DNA of 64,000 nucleotides from Rotaria sp. Silwood1. Taxonomy: Eukaryota; Rotifera; Eurotatoria; Philodinida; Philodinidae. The stretch lies in the NCBI GenBank assembly GCA_905250075.1, contig CAJNOP010000106.1:266628-330627 (forward strand). The letters run 5' to 3'. Positions within the stretch are counted from its first letter, which is position 1; every line of letters starts with the position of its first letter. The translations under genes were made by a program, and so were the position numbers. The notes under the pieces were generated by a model. That model made no database searches and had not been told where the DNA came from. It was given only the letters and a program-made list of their open reading frames with translations. This document shows, one piece after another, positions 12,879 through 24,282 of this stretch.

Positions 12879-13255
12879 TAAAATGAAGTTGATCTCATAC
12901 AAAAAAAAAAATCTAGACCGATTTTTCAAAATTTATCTTTCTGCTATTCATACAAATTGAGTTGAATACTTTCGAAGTATGTTCATAAGACAGTGAGAAT
13001 CTGAAGAAAGTTAGAAATATTTATATTATTGACTAAAAACAAAATCTATGTTCAAATACTTAGTGTTCTATGTTTCGAAGCCAACTGTTTTTCGATACTC
13101 TTAGTGATTGTCACATCATGTGAAGCTTTCACGAAACACTGACGCAATCCAAAGATATGATCCAGTGTTTATTTTTCAGAAGAAAAAGATCACTAAGAAA
13201 AACACCCCCATAGTAGCAATTGAGAGTTGTAGTTACAATATGAAAGAATGAGATA

Positions 13256-16200
13256 GTGTTCAATTTGCGATTTTGTCAGATCTGCAGCAAATACTTTCCA
13301 AAAAACTTTTTCTGTTCTTTAGCTGAACCATTGTGGAAAAAAATGGTCTACTTGAATGTTTTTGAAACAGTACCATTAACTACAGATGTCGTCAAAATTC
13401 AGTATCAATTAATTTCAACTCGCTTATTCGTTTACCTCTTGGTTCTTTGCACTGCGTATTTTTTAACATATCTCTCGGTAGACACTGTCGCCACAATATA
13501 TACAGTTGCATTGCCGTCTTATGATCAATATCGTAGTCTTCAAGAACAACACAATGAACATTCACTTTCGTGTCCATGCTCATCGTTTGCAATAGAATAT
13601 CAGTATCTTTTTCATATCGATATTATGTTGCATCTTCTATGCTCTAGTGATTTCGTCCAATCAAAATGGCTCACCTTTTCTAGTTCTTTGGTGGGTTTTG
13701 AAGGCTCTGATTTTCGACTTGCAGGACCACCTGTATTTCAAACGTTGGCATCTTACTGTCGTTTAGCGGCAAGCCACATTCAAATTAACACTGAGGTATT
13801 CAATAGTACTCAACTAGTGACTGTACAGGCGCTTGATGAGCTTGAATTTGAAATACGTGCCAATGCAATTGTTGATTCTTTTATAAACTCAATGACTAAT
13901 TCGTTCTTGCATTCTCTTTCACTAATCACCAAAAGTAGTCGTGCTAATGGCATCGTCAGTGCTCATGCATTCAACTTCTATCCCTATATTGGTGGTACTG
14001 TTGCTCTTGGAGGCAAATTTAATTCTTCTTTGCTCAACTTCTTTTACTTTCCCAATGGAAGATGCTATTGCTTTCCTTCGATCTTCTGCCCATCGCCTGT
14101 AGTTACATTAGGAGCAAATGATATAGGATTCTACCGCGGTTGCCTGCCTGATGAAGGCGTGCGACAATCAAATCTTGGATCTCTCTTTGATCAGACATTG
14201 GTGGATATGTTTAATGCATGGTACTATTTTCCTTCAGGTACTACCAAAGCCATTAATAATACTCAGTTGATTGGATTCGATGAACAAACAACATTGGAGA
14301 ACATTCTTTCCCACATGATGATTAATCAATGGAATTTGACCAGTTTTCATAGTGTCTATTATGAAAAGTGCCAACCGAAAGCGTGCACATATATTATTGT
14401 AGATCGTAAAGGATCCTTGATTATTTTGACTACAACGCTAGGATTGGTTGGCGGCCTAAGCACCATTCTGAAAACGGTCTCACCCTTTCTCGTGCAAATC
14501 ATGTTCATTCTGTACTCATATTATATTCAAAGAAAGCAACCAACTTCGACAGTAGGACAAGTGCCTTTTTCGCTTCGAATTTTTATGCGTAAATTATTGG
14601 ACCAATTACGTCACCTTAATCTATTTCATTCATCCTCTATTGAAACGAATAACACTCAGATTGAGACAGAAATTATTTCAACCCGTTTCTTTCTGCTGTT
14701 GCTTATTGGTTCGGTATTCATTGTGACAGTGTATGCAGCTCGAACACCAGTCGTCAAGAGCGTGACATTCTTATCACCATCATTTGACCTATATCAATCT
14801 CTCTATGCAAGTCATTCAGATACACTTGTGTGCCCGTGCAGCACTGCTTCAATTAGTCACAAAGTATTCCTGACATTGCGTCCCACATTTCATCAGGTTT
14901 GTTCTAGTTCTTTAGTGAACTCGACTTGGATAGTTGGCATTGGTGAGGACCACGTATATGCTACTATGTCTAATCAAAGGAATAGCACTTGGTACGATTT
15001 TCGTCTTCTGGGTAGTTCCTTCTTTTATACTATTGCTTTATTTTGCGAAATTACCCGTAGCACAATTACGAATGGTCTAGATCGCTTTAAAGAATTGTCC
15101 TTTACTACTAGTCAGGTCATGTCCGAAAGTGAACTGAGTGCTCAAGGATTTCAGTTAATGGACTCATTCATTCTTACAACAACCAACGAGGTCATCAATT
15201 CGCTGCGAATCATCCGAGAAACAACTCAAGCGAATGCTTTGATCTCAGGATATGCTACCAATATTCAAATGACTTTGGATATTAGTGATACGGGCCGCAT
15301 AATTCGGTCTGCTGCTAATTATACTACTTTTCTCAATTGTTCATGCGCAACTACTCCATCGTGTTCACAAGAGACAGGCATTTATGGGGAAGATGGAATA
15401 CTTAGATTTTCCATTCCGGAAGTTCGAGTAGGATGCTATGCAATAGAAGCAGCTCTTCAATCAACTCTCTCTACATTTTACAGCCAAGCATGGATCGATG
15501 ATTTTCGGCAATGGAGCAGATTTACTAATCCTTACTTTTACGCGAAAGCTTTGAATAGTTCGCTGAATCGGAACTTTGGCATAAATGCAACTTTAGATTC
15601 CATGGTACAGCTATTGATGGTAGATGAATGGATAAACAAAAATGTTTCATTTTCTAATTATTATGCTCAATGCCAACCGTCCGAATGCAAATATACTTAT
15701 GTGCAAAATGATGACCTTACGCATATAGTAACTACTGGTGAGTATCGTTCATTTCTGTCAATGATATGAGTGCTGAAATGAACGTGTCCTTGGACTTGCA
15801 ACATTTTCGTAGACTTATTTGTGAATGATAATGATTATTGCATGCAAACCAGCGAAAAATCTACATCTTACTATATCCTGAAAAAGGTTTAAATGGAATC
15901 TAGGGAGAGGCAAATAACTGAGACTCACCAATAATGAAAAAACTCTTTAACATGTTCAGCTTATTGATGAACTTTGGTTTCAAAGAACGAGGCTCAGCTG
16001 AGTTTCATGAGATGTTAGATATAAAGAAGCATATGATTGCTATTAGCCATCAAAGCCTTTGGTGTTTCTGTTTTTTTCTTTATTTCGATTAAGAACTCAG
16101 TGAGTAGAAGAAGTTGAAAAAACTGAGAGACTAATGGTATCATCTGTTTATAGTGTAAAAGTATTGACAAAAAGAAACAGTAAATAAGGTGTGGAAGCTT

Positions 16201-16446
16201 TGAAAAAACTACTAACAGAGTTCCTAAATCAGACCATTGTGTGACACTACTTTTCAAGCTTTGATACTATAATAAGCATCGCAAATCATTTATTTCAAAT
16301 AATATTATGCAAATATTCTGTTTACAGTAATTGCCGTGATCGGTGGCATCAAAATTGCTCTATATTTCGTTGTACCAAAGGTTGTGACATTTATTCGGCA
16401 CTGGTATTTGAATCGACGTTCAAGAGTAAACACTATGGTGAAATGA
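13256..16446 (+). CDS. Fused double-module two-TM Cys-rich membrane protein
   Basis: Exon 13256-15737 plus exon 16328-16446 are joined by a 590-bp GTGAGT...TTTACAG intron; 2601 bp code 866 aa. Module A (about 45-420) and module B (about 465-866) each repeat the layout of the preceding gene: a TISTR-like lead, a TM helix, a CPCS motif, a CSS(D/S)xV motif, many N-glycosylation sites, a CQPxxCxYT motif, then a second TM containing GLVGGL or AVIGGI. The intron splits the last TM of module B, which supports the exon join. The protein would therefore have four TM helices and two ectodomains. It most likely arose by tandem duplication and loss of the boundary between copies. The start at 13256 is the first ATG; an alternative start is the internal Met about 30 codons later. 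Confidence 0.75.
15738..16327 (+). other. 590-bp intron of the fused two-TM gene
   Basis: GTGAGT donor and TTCTGTTTACAG acceptor. It is much longer than the 50-70 bp introns seen elsewhere in the window. No element was recognised inside it. Confidence 0.6.
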
Positions 16447-17443
16447 TGATCGGTAGTTTATCGATACAGTTCTACATAGTCAACATCGCTCTGATTAGAG
16501 AAGTTTACATTCAAATTGAATTTGATTTATTTCATACATTATCGTACTCGTTCTTGCGTATGATTGGTATGTGCTTTTTTGATATTTCTCTCGTTCTTAT
16601 TGCATGTCACCTTTATCTCATGTATTTGCTTTTGTTTTCTGTAACGTTGACCGTATGTTTTGGCATATACACCTAATAAATAATTGATGTATTGTGAAAT
16701 AGAATCTACATGCTATGGAATATCAACCAAATGCACTTGATCTCTTTAGTTCGGATATAAAATATTACTTCATGTCACATTGAAGCCTGATAAACATAGC
16801 ATTTTCCTTATGCATACTGTGTGATAGGAGTTCACTATTCTTTATTCTTATTATCTACGTTGGGTTTGTCTGTTTCTGCTCAATCTGCAAGTTCCATGGG
16901 TGGATTGTTTCCTTCTACAACTTTGTGTACCGCTTGCAGCTGGCATCTTGCTCCGTTTTTTCCTTGTTTTCTTCGAAAACTCCTATGTTTAGAATATCTT
17001 TCTTGGAAAAATCCGCCGCTTCTCTTTTTTAGGAAAGTTACTCATTTTAATGGAACATCTATAAGGGTTTTTATTGATTTTCCATATTATCAAAAGTTAT
17101 TCTCTTGGACATAAACAAGCATGCCTGTAATTCCAAGTGAACAGCTCCAGGTACTACAGTATCACGTCATCAGTTGAAGATTTCAAAGCACTCTGTTTGA
17201 TAGAGACGAAAAGTGAGGTCGTTTTCACTCAATAGGACCACAGACTGATAGATATAAGAATTGTGTACATTTAAAGTTAGTTCAACTTTTGATCCACTAT
17301 CAGAAATCTGTAAACGCAGAAAGTTTCAGATTTCCCCAATAGTCCATTCTTCCGAAACTCTGAAAAGGAAGTCTTGCGGTGAGAATTTTTAGCATTTATA
17401 CTGTTCAGAAAATGCTTTTTTGTGCTTGCCAGCATTTAAATGA
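16447..17443. other. Gene-free stretch
   Basis: A 97-codon frame at 16821-17114 has a hydrophobic start but no supportable domain or splice partner. Otherwise nothing was recognised. Confidence 0.35.
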
Positions 17444-17459
17444 ATGAAAAAAAGAGGAA

Positions 17460-17960
17460 TCATTTCACAAGATTCGTTAGGAGTGCAACAAATCTTTAAG
17501 AGATTTGGGATTTGGCCTAGATTTGGTTCTAGACTTAAATCTCGTTTGAATTTGGATTATGGCTGTCATTTAGACCGGATTCGAACTGTTACTAGGAATT
17601 TCAATTATATAACGATTTGGACTTGGGGATTTGGATTTAGCTACGATTTAGAAGGACCCTAACTTTTCATTTCTTATACTGTGGAACCCAATCTGAACAC
17701 CAAATCCAAATCTAAACCCGAATCCAAACCCAAATCCGAATATCTACTAAATCCGATCTATTTCATATGAATTTATGAGACTGGAGATCATTTTACCACT
17801 TCTGGGGATTTTATCTTACAAAATCACATGATATTTGAGTAGCTGAAGACCAAACCCAAATTCAAATCCCAGTCAAGAACAAATACAAATCTATTTTTAT
17901 CAAACCCCAAGGCCTTGGATTTGTTGCATTTGCACCCCTAAGATTCGTCCACAAAATCCA
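17460..17960. repeat. Inverted low-complexity repeat (GATTTGG / CCAAATC arms)
   Basis: About 17490-17660 is built from variants of GATTTGG, and about 17685-17930 from the complementary CCAAATC. The outer ends also pair: ATTCGTTAGGAGTGCAACAA on the left matches, inverted, TTGTTGCATTTGCACCCCTAA on the right. The whole unit of about 500 bp could fold on itself. No coding potential is supported. Confidence 0.65.
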
Positions 17961-18447
17961 TACTGGCATTCGGGTGAAAAAATACTGCCAAAGCGGAACC
18001 TAGCAGTGAAATATAAGCATTGAAGAGTATAGAAAGTCAATTTAATTTTTGCATTGAAATGTAAATCGAGAGCATTTTGGAACGCTGTGAAATGTTGACT
18101 AGAAATTAATTTTGGAGAAATGAAGTTGAATCAATGATGGTTTTCTGAGAAATGAATGCGCGTGCACGTGATCAATCATAATAAAAAAGTATTCAACTTG
18201 TCAGATATTCATTTGTGTTCTATCTCTTTCTCAGAGGAAAATATCGTGTGATGTATGAAAAAAAAAAGATAAAGTTGAGATATAAACAAGTATCACCAAC
18301 AGCGAATTCGATTCGATTAGGTTTGACTCGCATTTAGACATCATTAAATAGAGTGTATTGTGCTGATTGTTGATATGCACTTTTTTCATTTCTTTTCGTG
18401 CGAAATTTTTATTATTGGTTTTTGTTTTGGAAAATCTTCCAAAATTG

Positions 18448-19046
18448 TTTTTTTCAGATTCCAGGTAGCAAGAATTTATTGCAAAATTGTCATTTGATTG
18501 ATTCAGACTTTGAAGGTTCACCTGCTTTAGCTACATTGGTATATTGTTCTACACATCTATTTAGGTTTCTCTTTGAAATGACCAAGTCGTGAGTCTCAAT
18601 TCATTAGAATCGCTAAAAACAAGGCTTTATCAGTGTGCATCTGATTTAAGGCGATTTTGACCGTTGAACGATTGTCAATCAATAAAATAAATAAAACATT
18701 CGGTGTTAGCAGCATCGTAAAAGAAATGAAAATGAACGATGTGATGAAAGAGATTTGAATGCCCCATAGAACACTGCAAAACTACGCTTAGGAAGAACCG
18801 ACGATATGCAAAAACTACATTATAAAATTGTATTGCAGGTATATATTCTTAAAGAATAAAATATGCACTGATGCAGCCTAAGACTTGCGACTTCTTCTTT
18901 TCAAAGAGAAACCTACACTGATTTGTAGAGTAGCATACGATCATTCCTGCATAGGAGATTTCAGCATGGCTAAAGTAGACAGACCTTCAAAGTCTCAATC
19001 AATTAAATGGCAATCTCGCATTCAGTTCTTCCTACCTGGAATCTGA
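18448..19046. repeat. Inverted duplication, about 150-bp arms
   Basis: The left arm (about 18448-18598) contains CAGATTCCAGGTAGCAAGAA, GACTTTGAAGGT and AGGTTTCTCTTTGAAA. The right arm (about 18890-19052) carries the same words inverted, for example TTCCTACCTGGAATCTG and ACCTTCAAAGTCTCAATCAA. Arms are diverged by roughly 15-20 percent and separated by about 290 bp. Confidence 0.65.
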
Positions 19047-19052
19047 AAAAAA

Positions 19053-19934
19053 TCATTTTAAAAGACTTTCTACGATAAAAACCCAAGATAAAAATTCGGC
19101 GTTTTCCTGAAATAAACTCTTTTAACCAAGATTTAAATCACTCGAATTTAGTCACTTTTGCTCATTAAATATTTATTGAAAAGAAATGAAAAAGTACATA
19201 TTGATAATCAGCCTTTTTTTTTGTGAAATGTTAGATCGCAAAAAAAAAGTTAACACATGCGAGTTTGTCGTTAGCTATCTTTTTTATTTCATTTCTAATT
19301 AGAGAAAAAAATCAGAGTAATTCAAATGATTACTTACTATTTCCATTAGTAAAATTCAACGACGAAATTATATCGAGTAGAATTTTTAGCAATAATGTAA
19401 TTCTAAATTCTTGTCTAATATCAAAAGCATTCTAATCGTTTTCAAAAGCATTTTGTTATCTTTCATATTCATAGAAACACTTAAAGAAATTGTGTTGGAT
19501 GACTACCATTATATACATGACTTGTTGTGTAGTGTTTCTCTTGCTTTGTTCATTTTCTTAGTAGTTTTTATCATTTATCTTTAGCATTGAAGAAAAAAGA
19601 TGTAAGTGGGTGAACGATGTTTTACAGCTTTTTTTAATACTGAGTCGCCAGTGTTAATAGTTTCTGTTGGTGTATTTTTGAAATTACATTCTCCATTTGT
19701 CTTTCTCTTTTTTTTATTCTTCATTTCTTTTTAATTTTGAGAGTAATACTAAAATGTATGTATATTGCTTGTTGTATATACTGATTACACTTTACAATTC
19801 AACGATATTTTAGACAAAATTATTGAAACAATCAACGGCACAACACAAACAAGATATTATTCTAGATCAATTCCATGTATCTGTATGTTAGCTTGATGAT
19901 AATTGTGATTGTAATAGACTTTATATTTTTTTAG
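19053..19934. other. Gene-free stretch upstream of a membrane-protein exon
   Basis: AT-rich with many homopolymers. The first, cytoplasmic exon of the next gene should lie here or further left, but none was identified. Confidence 0.3.
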
Positions 19935-21527
19935 AATCCGTTTCTTCACGACACTTTTGTACACCGAAAAGGTGATCATTATCTATTCGATACTTATTAT
20001 TACAGCAGGAATCATCAGTATTCCAATCATCTGTCTCACTCGACACAGTAAGAATAAACCTAGAACTAAGATAATAAGTTTTTTCTGTGCTTTCCCTCAG
20101 AGTAAGACTGTACAATGTCATATCACATCATTTTGAATAACCAAACACATGCAGAATTTTTTTCTAATAAAACATAGGCGTTTGAGATCTTTTTAGGTAG
20201 TATTAAGTGTATTGAGAATTTTTCTGTTAATCGATAAGAGACTCTATTCTGTCCGTATGATACTTCTAACTATATATTTCTAGAATCAAAGTTGTTGACG
20301 CAGTGTCGCGAAACTTGTCGAAATCCACATTATTGTATAAAGAAAATCTCATTCATTATGATCTTTTTTCATTCATTGGAGGTAATGGCGAAAGTTATTC
20401 GTGATTCATACAGTTTCATGAATGTTTTTGTTTTATACAGGAAGAAAATTAATTCTCTTATAATAGCCGCAGTTATTTTTAATAAATTTTTCTTATTGGC
20501 TTATTCAGTATATCTTTGCCGATCACTTATGCATTTGAATCATACTATTTCATCGAAATTTCGGTTTATATATGAGAATTGACTGCTACAAATCGTAAAA
20601 ATGCTATTCAAACGAAAGTTTGTGCAAATCATCTACACTAGTTTCTAATTAGAGTGACATTTTAATCAACTCAGCTCAAGTTCGATCAGATGTGTGTTTT
20701 GAGCAGAGGATTTTTTTACCTCAAATAGTTTTTGACGTAATCTGAATGGCATCAATTTGACATTAGTTATACAACACTAATTTCCTAAAACTATTGAGTG
20801 AATTTTGTCCAGTACATACACTATGATGTATATACATAATAATGATATATTTTATCTGTTGAGTTTCTATTAATTCATTTTCTATTCACTAGTTGATTTG
20901 TATAATGTAAAAATTTCAACATCATCAATGATGACGTCAGGCACTACTACAGAAGCGACAATAACAACAGTACTTGCTCCGGCAGGTAAGGAAACTGGTA
21001 AAATCAAAGTGTATCTCTAAAATATCATACTTATATTGACAGATTTGATTTCAAATCGTTGCACCGCATCAATCTCGAATCCTGTTGTTCTGGCTTACGT
21101 TTCCGATTTGCCAGCCTTGAAATATACGACCTACAAATTTAGATATCAAACACGTGTAAATTCAGCGAATAGTACGATCGCATTTGGCTTCCAAAATGAG
21201 GTGTTTTATTGGCTGTTAGACAACATTATTGTTCGTGACACGATCACACGTGCAACTGTAAATCATGATGGAAGTTTCGAATCCAATAACTTAACCCAGT
21301 CATATTTGCAATGTAATACCTTTTCTGGTATAGAATATATCACTGACGGTATCGAATCAATATACCCATCATCAGCAAAATATCATTATATGGCAAGGTC
21401 CCATTCAGATGTCAACTACTTACTTCAATCATTTTCAACCATAAGCAAACGCTGGTACAATATCAGCTTTCAACTGGCCAGTCTTGGTGATCCGCCGAGA
21501 CATTTCATCTTGATGGTTGGCTCTTAA
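19935..21527 (+). CDS. Type II membrane protein: TM anchor, Thr-rich stalk, terminal beta-sandwich-like domain (5' end not found)
   Basis: Exons are 19935-20047, 20893-20985 and 21043-21527, with matching phases (GTAAGA/TTCACTAG, GTAAGG/TTGACAG). The first visible exon encodes a hydrophobic anchor (VIIIYSILIITAGIISIPII). The second is a short Thr/Ser stalk (TSGTTTEATITT). The third is a domain of about 160 aa with AFGFQNEVFYWLLDNIIVRD and later YNISFQLASLGDP. That domain matches the last exon of the 50-58 kb gene (FGF...LLDTVSVV; YTVSFWVNLNG), so the two proteins are related at their distal ends. Predicted outside the cell and probably a binding domain of galactose-binding/DUF642-like fold; that fold call is inference. 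A first coding exon upstream is missing from the model. Confidence 0.55.
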
Positions 21528-22260
21528 AATGTTTTTTCGACGAATATTAATCAACAAATTCTTATTTGACTTGAACAAAGTCGATAACTATTGTAATAAA
21601 CTAGAATCAAGCAAGATTCAAATAGATTATCAATATTGAATTGATTAAAAAAGAGTCATATGTTTCATCGTCGACTATACATAGACTTTGCAGTTTTAGA
21701 AAAATAACAGAAGGCTTGAAATATCTACGTTCATAACTTCAATGTCTACTCAAATATTGAATCTTGTTACAATAGAGAATGTGAGGATCCACGGGTTTTG
21801 AGTGGATTGAAATTAAAGTAGACATTTTTTATAAAAATAGCAAAAGTAGAATGATAACTTATGGAAGGTGGATCGTTGCCGTCATAGGTTTGCTTTAAAT
21901 TTAATGTGAATTGCCTAATTTCACTAATCGATTGGAAATGCAGATAATGAAAATCAAAGTTTCAGGTTGTAATCATTTATGTTCGGCTGAATCAATTCCA
22001 ACTATTTTCATTTTAAATATTAGAATGTGAGTGTGGGTTTCAGGGAAGACTATGAGAACAATCACACCCACACCCTTCAACCAAGTTGTTCAGCTTTCTT
22101 AAATTCCATCTCTCGAGTTTTAGTTCATACTGAAATATATCAACAACATCCGACGATAAAAATTTTGAGACTTGTTTTTCTTTTTCAAAAGATTTCCACT
22201 TCTTAGCAAATGATATTCAAAAAAACAAAACAATTAATGAAAAATGTTTTACATTAGTAT
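21528..22260. other. Intergenic; one TGTGGG-like hairpin tract
   Basis: The tail-to-tail gap between the membrane-protein gene and the kinase gene. At 22028-22076 a GTGTGGG arm is followed by a CACACCCACACCC arm, the same arrangement as other telomere-like tracts in the window. Confidence 0.5.
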
Positions 22261-24282
22261 TTATAATTCAAAAGAGTTCGGAAATTTAACATGAGATGGT
22301 TTTAGATCCTTAAAAATTTGTTCAAAGGATGGCCGACGTTGAGGCTCCGCATGCCAACATCGTTCGATTAAACTTTTCAAGAAGTTTGGAGTTTTTGAAT
22401 TTATTCTTGGTCGATTACCTAATCGAGTATAATTTGCAGCAGCAAATGGTCCCCGTCCTAAAAAGTTTAGAAATTGATCTGTATATGGTTCTTCTTCTTG
22501 TATAACTTCGTTGAACATCACGCCAAATGAATATATATCACTAGAATATTCTGGTGACTTTGAACTATTTAAAAGTTCAGGAGCCATATAACCTGCAGTA
22601 CCGCAAACTGCTAATCCATCTTCAGGCATAAGTGAAGAAGCAATAGAACTTGACGTTTTGCCCCGAAGTGTTGCTAGTCCAAAATCTGTCACTTTAGCTG
22701 TATAATCTTTTGATACTAAAACATTTTGAGGTTTTAAATCTCCATGAACAATATTGACAGCATGTAATTGAATCATTCCGAGAACAGTTCCAAGAATAAG
22801 TTTTTTCTTTATTCTTCCATCTGTTATTCTTGCTTCTATTTCTGCATCTTCACAATAATGAAGTAAATAATTCAACGAACCTAATTCAACATATTCCATA
22901 ACGAGACAAAGAGGCTCTAATGTATAACCATACAAATAGACTAAATTTGGATGTTCACCTAAAGTTGACATAATTGTAATTTCTTTCACGAATGACCTCT
23001 TTTCTCTTCTGGTTAATTTTTGTAAATGTAATTCTTTTACTGCGACAGTTTGATTATTCCATGTTGCTTTATATACAACACCAAATGAACCTTGACCTAA
23101 TTTGTCATCTCGATCAATGTTCAAATCATGATAATCAATAGCTTGAACTGATTCTGAAATTTGACTAGGTATATCGTAGTCATCATCTTGTCTATTAAAA
23201 TATCTACTTGTTGGAGAACAAAATTCACGTTGAATTTCTTCTGTTTCAGGTAATATTTCATATTCAGGAATCTCAACATCAGCCTCTCTAGCGCTTTCCA
23301 CAAGAGCTCGAAAGAATAAGTTTTCCAGTTTTTGATAATAATATGCTAATCGCTGATCGGGATCATAATTTGTTGATGGTGTATCTTTCCATTTTAAGTA
23401 TTCTTGTGTTATTGGTTTTGAAACATCGAGAGAACCATCTTTAGTTCTAGGTATCCATGAAGGAATATCTTCCATGCCATTTTGAGCTTGCTCTCTAACC
23501 CATTCTTTAGCAGCTGCTGTTCTCATATCTGGAATACCCGCTTTGGTCAGAGGAATATTTTCTGGTATTCCATGATCGGAAAATGCGCATCCAGATTTAT
23601 AATTGGTCATAGCATTTTTAGAAGACGAATATCGCATATCCAAACTACCATCTTTCTTATAATGAAGTCCAGATGAACTAGGTGGCCGATTAGTATAACT
23701 TGACTGGGCAGAGGAAGCAGCAGCTTTTGAAGAGCTGTATCTCATATCCAAAGTACCATCTTTCTTATAATGGAGTCCGGATGAAATAGGTGGTCGATTA
23801 GTATGATTTGATTGGGCAGAGGAAGCAGCAATCTTCGAAGAGCTATATCGCATATCCAGAGTACCATCTTTCTTATAATGAAGTCCAGATGAACTAGGTG
23901 CTCGATTAGTATAACTTGAAGGGAAAGAGGAAGCAGCTGCCTTTGAAGAGCTGTATCTCATATCCAAAGTATTATCTTTCTTATAATGAAGTACAGATGA
24001 ACTAGGTGGTTGACTTATATGATTCGAGTGAACAGAAGAAGAAGCAACCCTTGAAGAATTATATCGCATATCCAAACTTCCATCTTTCTTGCAATGAAGT
24101 CCGGGAACAGCACTTGCTCCATAAGAGACGGGTGAATAGCTTGCACCTCCACCATATCCAGAAAAACCCATGCCAAATCCAGATGACGCTGCCATTCTTG
24201 ATGAACTATATCGCATATCCAAAGTTCCATCATTTTTGAAATGAAGATCCATAATAGGTCGATCAGTAAATTCTTTGCTCAA
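22261..24282 (-). CDS. TKL-type protein kinase with N-terminal KKDGxLDMRYSSS repeats
   Basis: A single exon of 673 aa. Residues about 1-235 hold seven or so copies of a roughly 36-aa repeat with core LHYKKDGTLDMRYSSS and Ser/Ala/Pro-rich linkers; two diverged copies follow (TKAGIPDMRTAAAKEW and TKDGSLDVSKPITQEY). The kinase domain spans about 385-660. It has a Gly-rich loop GQGSFGVVYKA, the Lys of VAVKEL, the catalytic loop HGDLKPQN, DFGLA and GTAGYMAPELL. The catalytic loop is HGD rather than HRD, so it is a non-RD kinase, but the Asp, Asn and DFG Asp are present and activity is plausible. Likely a cytosolic Ser/Thr kinase of the RIPK/MLK-like group, with the repeats acting as a docking or scaffold region; that role is inferred. 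Confidence 0.88.
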   Translation of the reverse strand: MSKEFTDRPIMDLHFKNDGTLDMRYSSSRMAASSGFGMGFSGYGGGASYSPVSYGASAVPGLHCKKDGSLDMRYNSSRVASSSVHSNHISQPPSSSVLHYKKDNTLDMRYSSSKAAASSFPSSYTNRAPSSSGLHYKKDGTLDMRYSSSKIAASSAQSNHTNRPPISSGLHYKKDGTLDMRYSSSKAAASSAQSSYTNRPPSSSGLHYKKDGSLDMRYSSSKNAMTNYKSGCAFSDHGIPENIPLTKAGIPDMRTAAAKEWVREQAQNGMEDIPSWIPRTKDGSLDVSKPITQEYLKWKDTPSTNYDPDQRLAYYYQKLENLFFRALVESAREADVEIPEYEILPETEEIQREFCSPTSRYFNRQDDDYDIPSQISESVQAIDYHDLNIDRDDKLGQGSFGVVYKATWNNQTVAVKELHLQKLTRREKRSFVKEITIMSTLGEHPNLVYLYGYTLEPLCLVMEYVELGSLNYLLHYCEDAEIEARITDGRIKKKLILGTVLGMIQLHAVNIVHGDLKPQNVLVSKDYTAKVTDFGLATLRGKTSSSIASSLMPEDGLAVCGTAGYMAPELLNSSKSPEYSSDIYSFGVMFNEVIQEEEPYTDQFLNFLGRGPFAAANYTRLGNRPRINSKTPNFLKSLIERCWHAEPQRRPSFEQIFKDLKPSHVKFPNSFEL
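23620..24250 (-). repeat. Tandem coding minisatellite in the kinase gene
   Basis: Units of about 108-117 bp, each containing a version of ATATCGCATATCCAAA followed by CATCTTTCTTATAATGAAG on the plus strand. The nearest neighbours are very similar, while the first and last copies are diverged, suggesting recent internal duplication. Confidence 0.8.

Noticed and set aside
11433..16446. DEG/ENaC or P2X channel assignment for the two-TM family
   Set aside because: Topology fits, but the pore and ectodomain signature motifs of those families were not seen, so only the layout is reported.
24006..24239. Frames on both strands over the kinase N-terminus
   Set aside because: Shadow frames produced by the tandem repeat coding for KKDGxLDMRYSSS.
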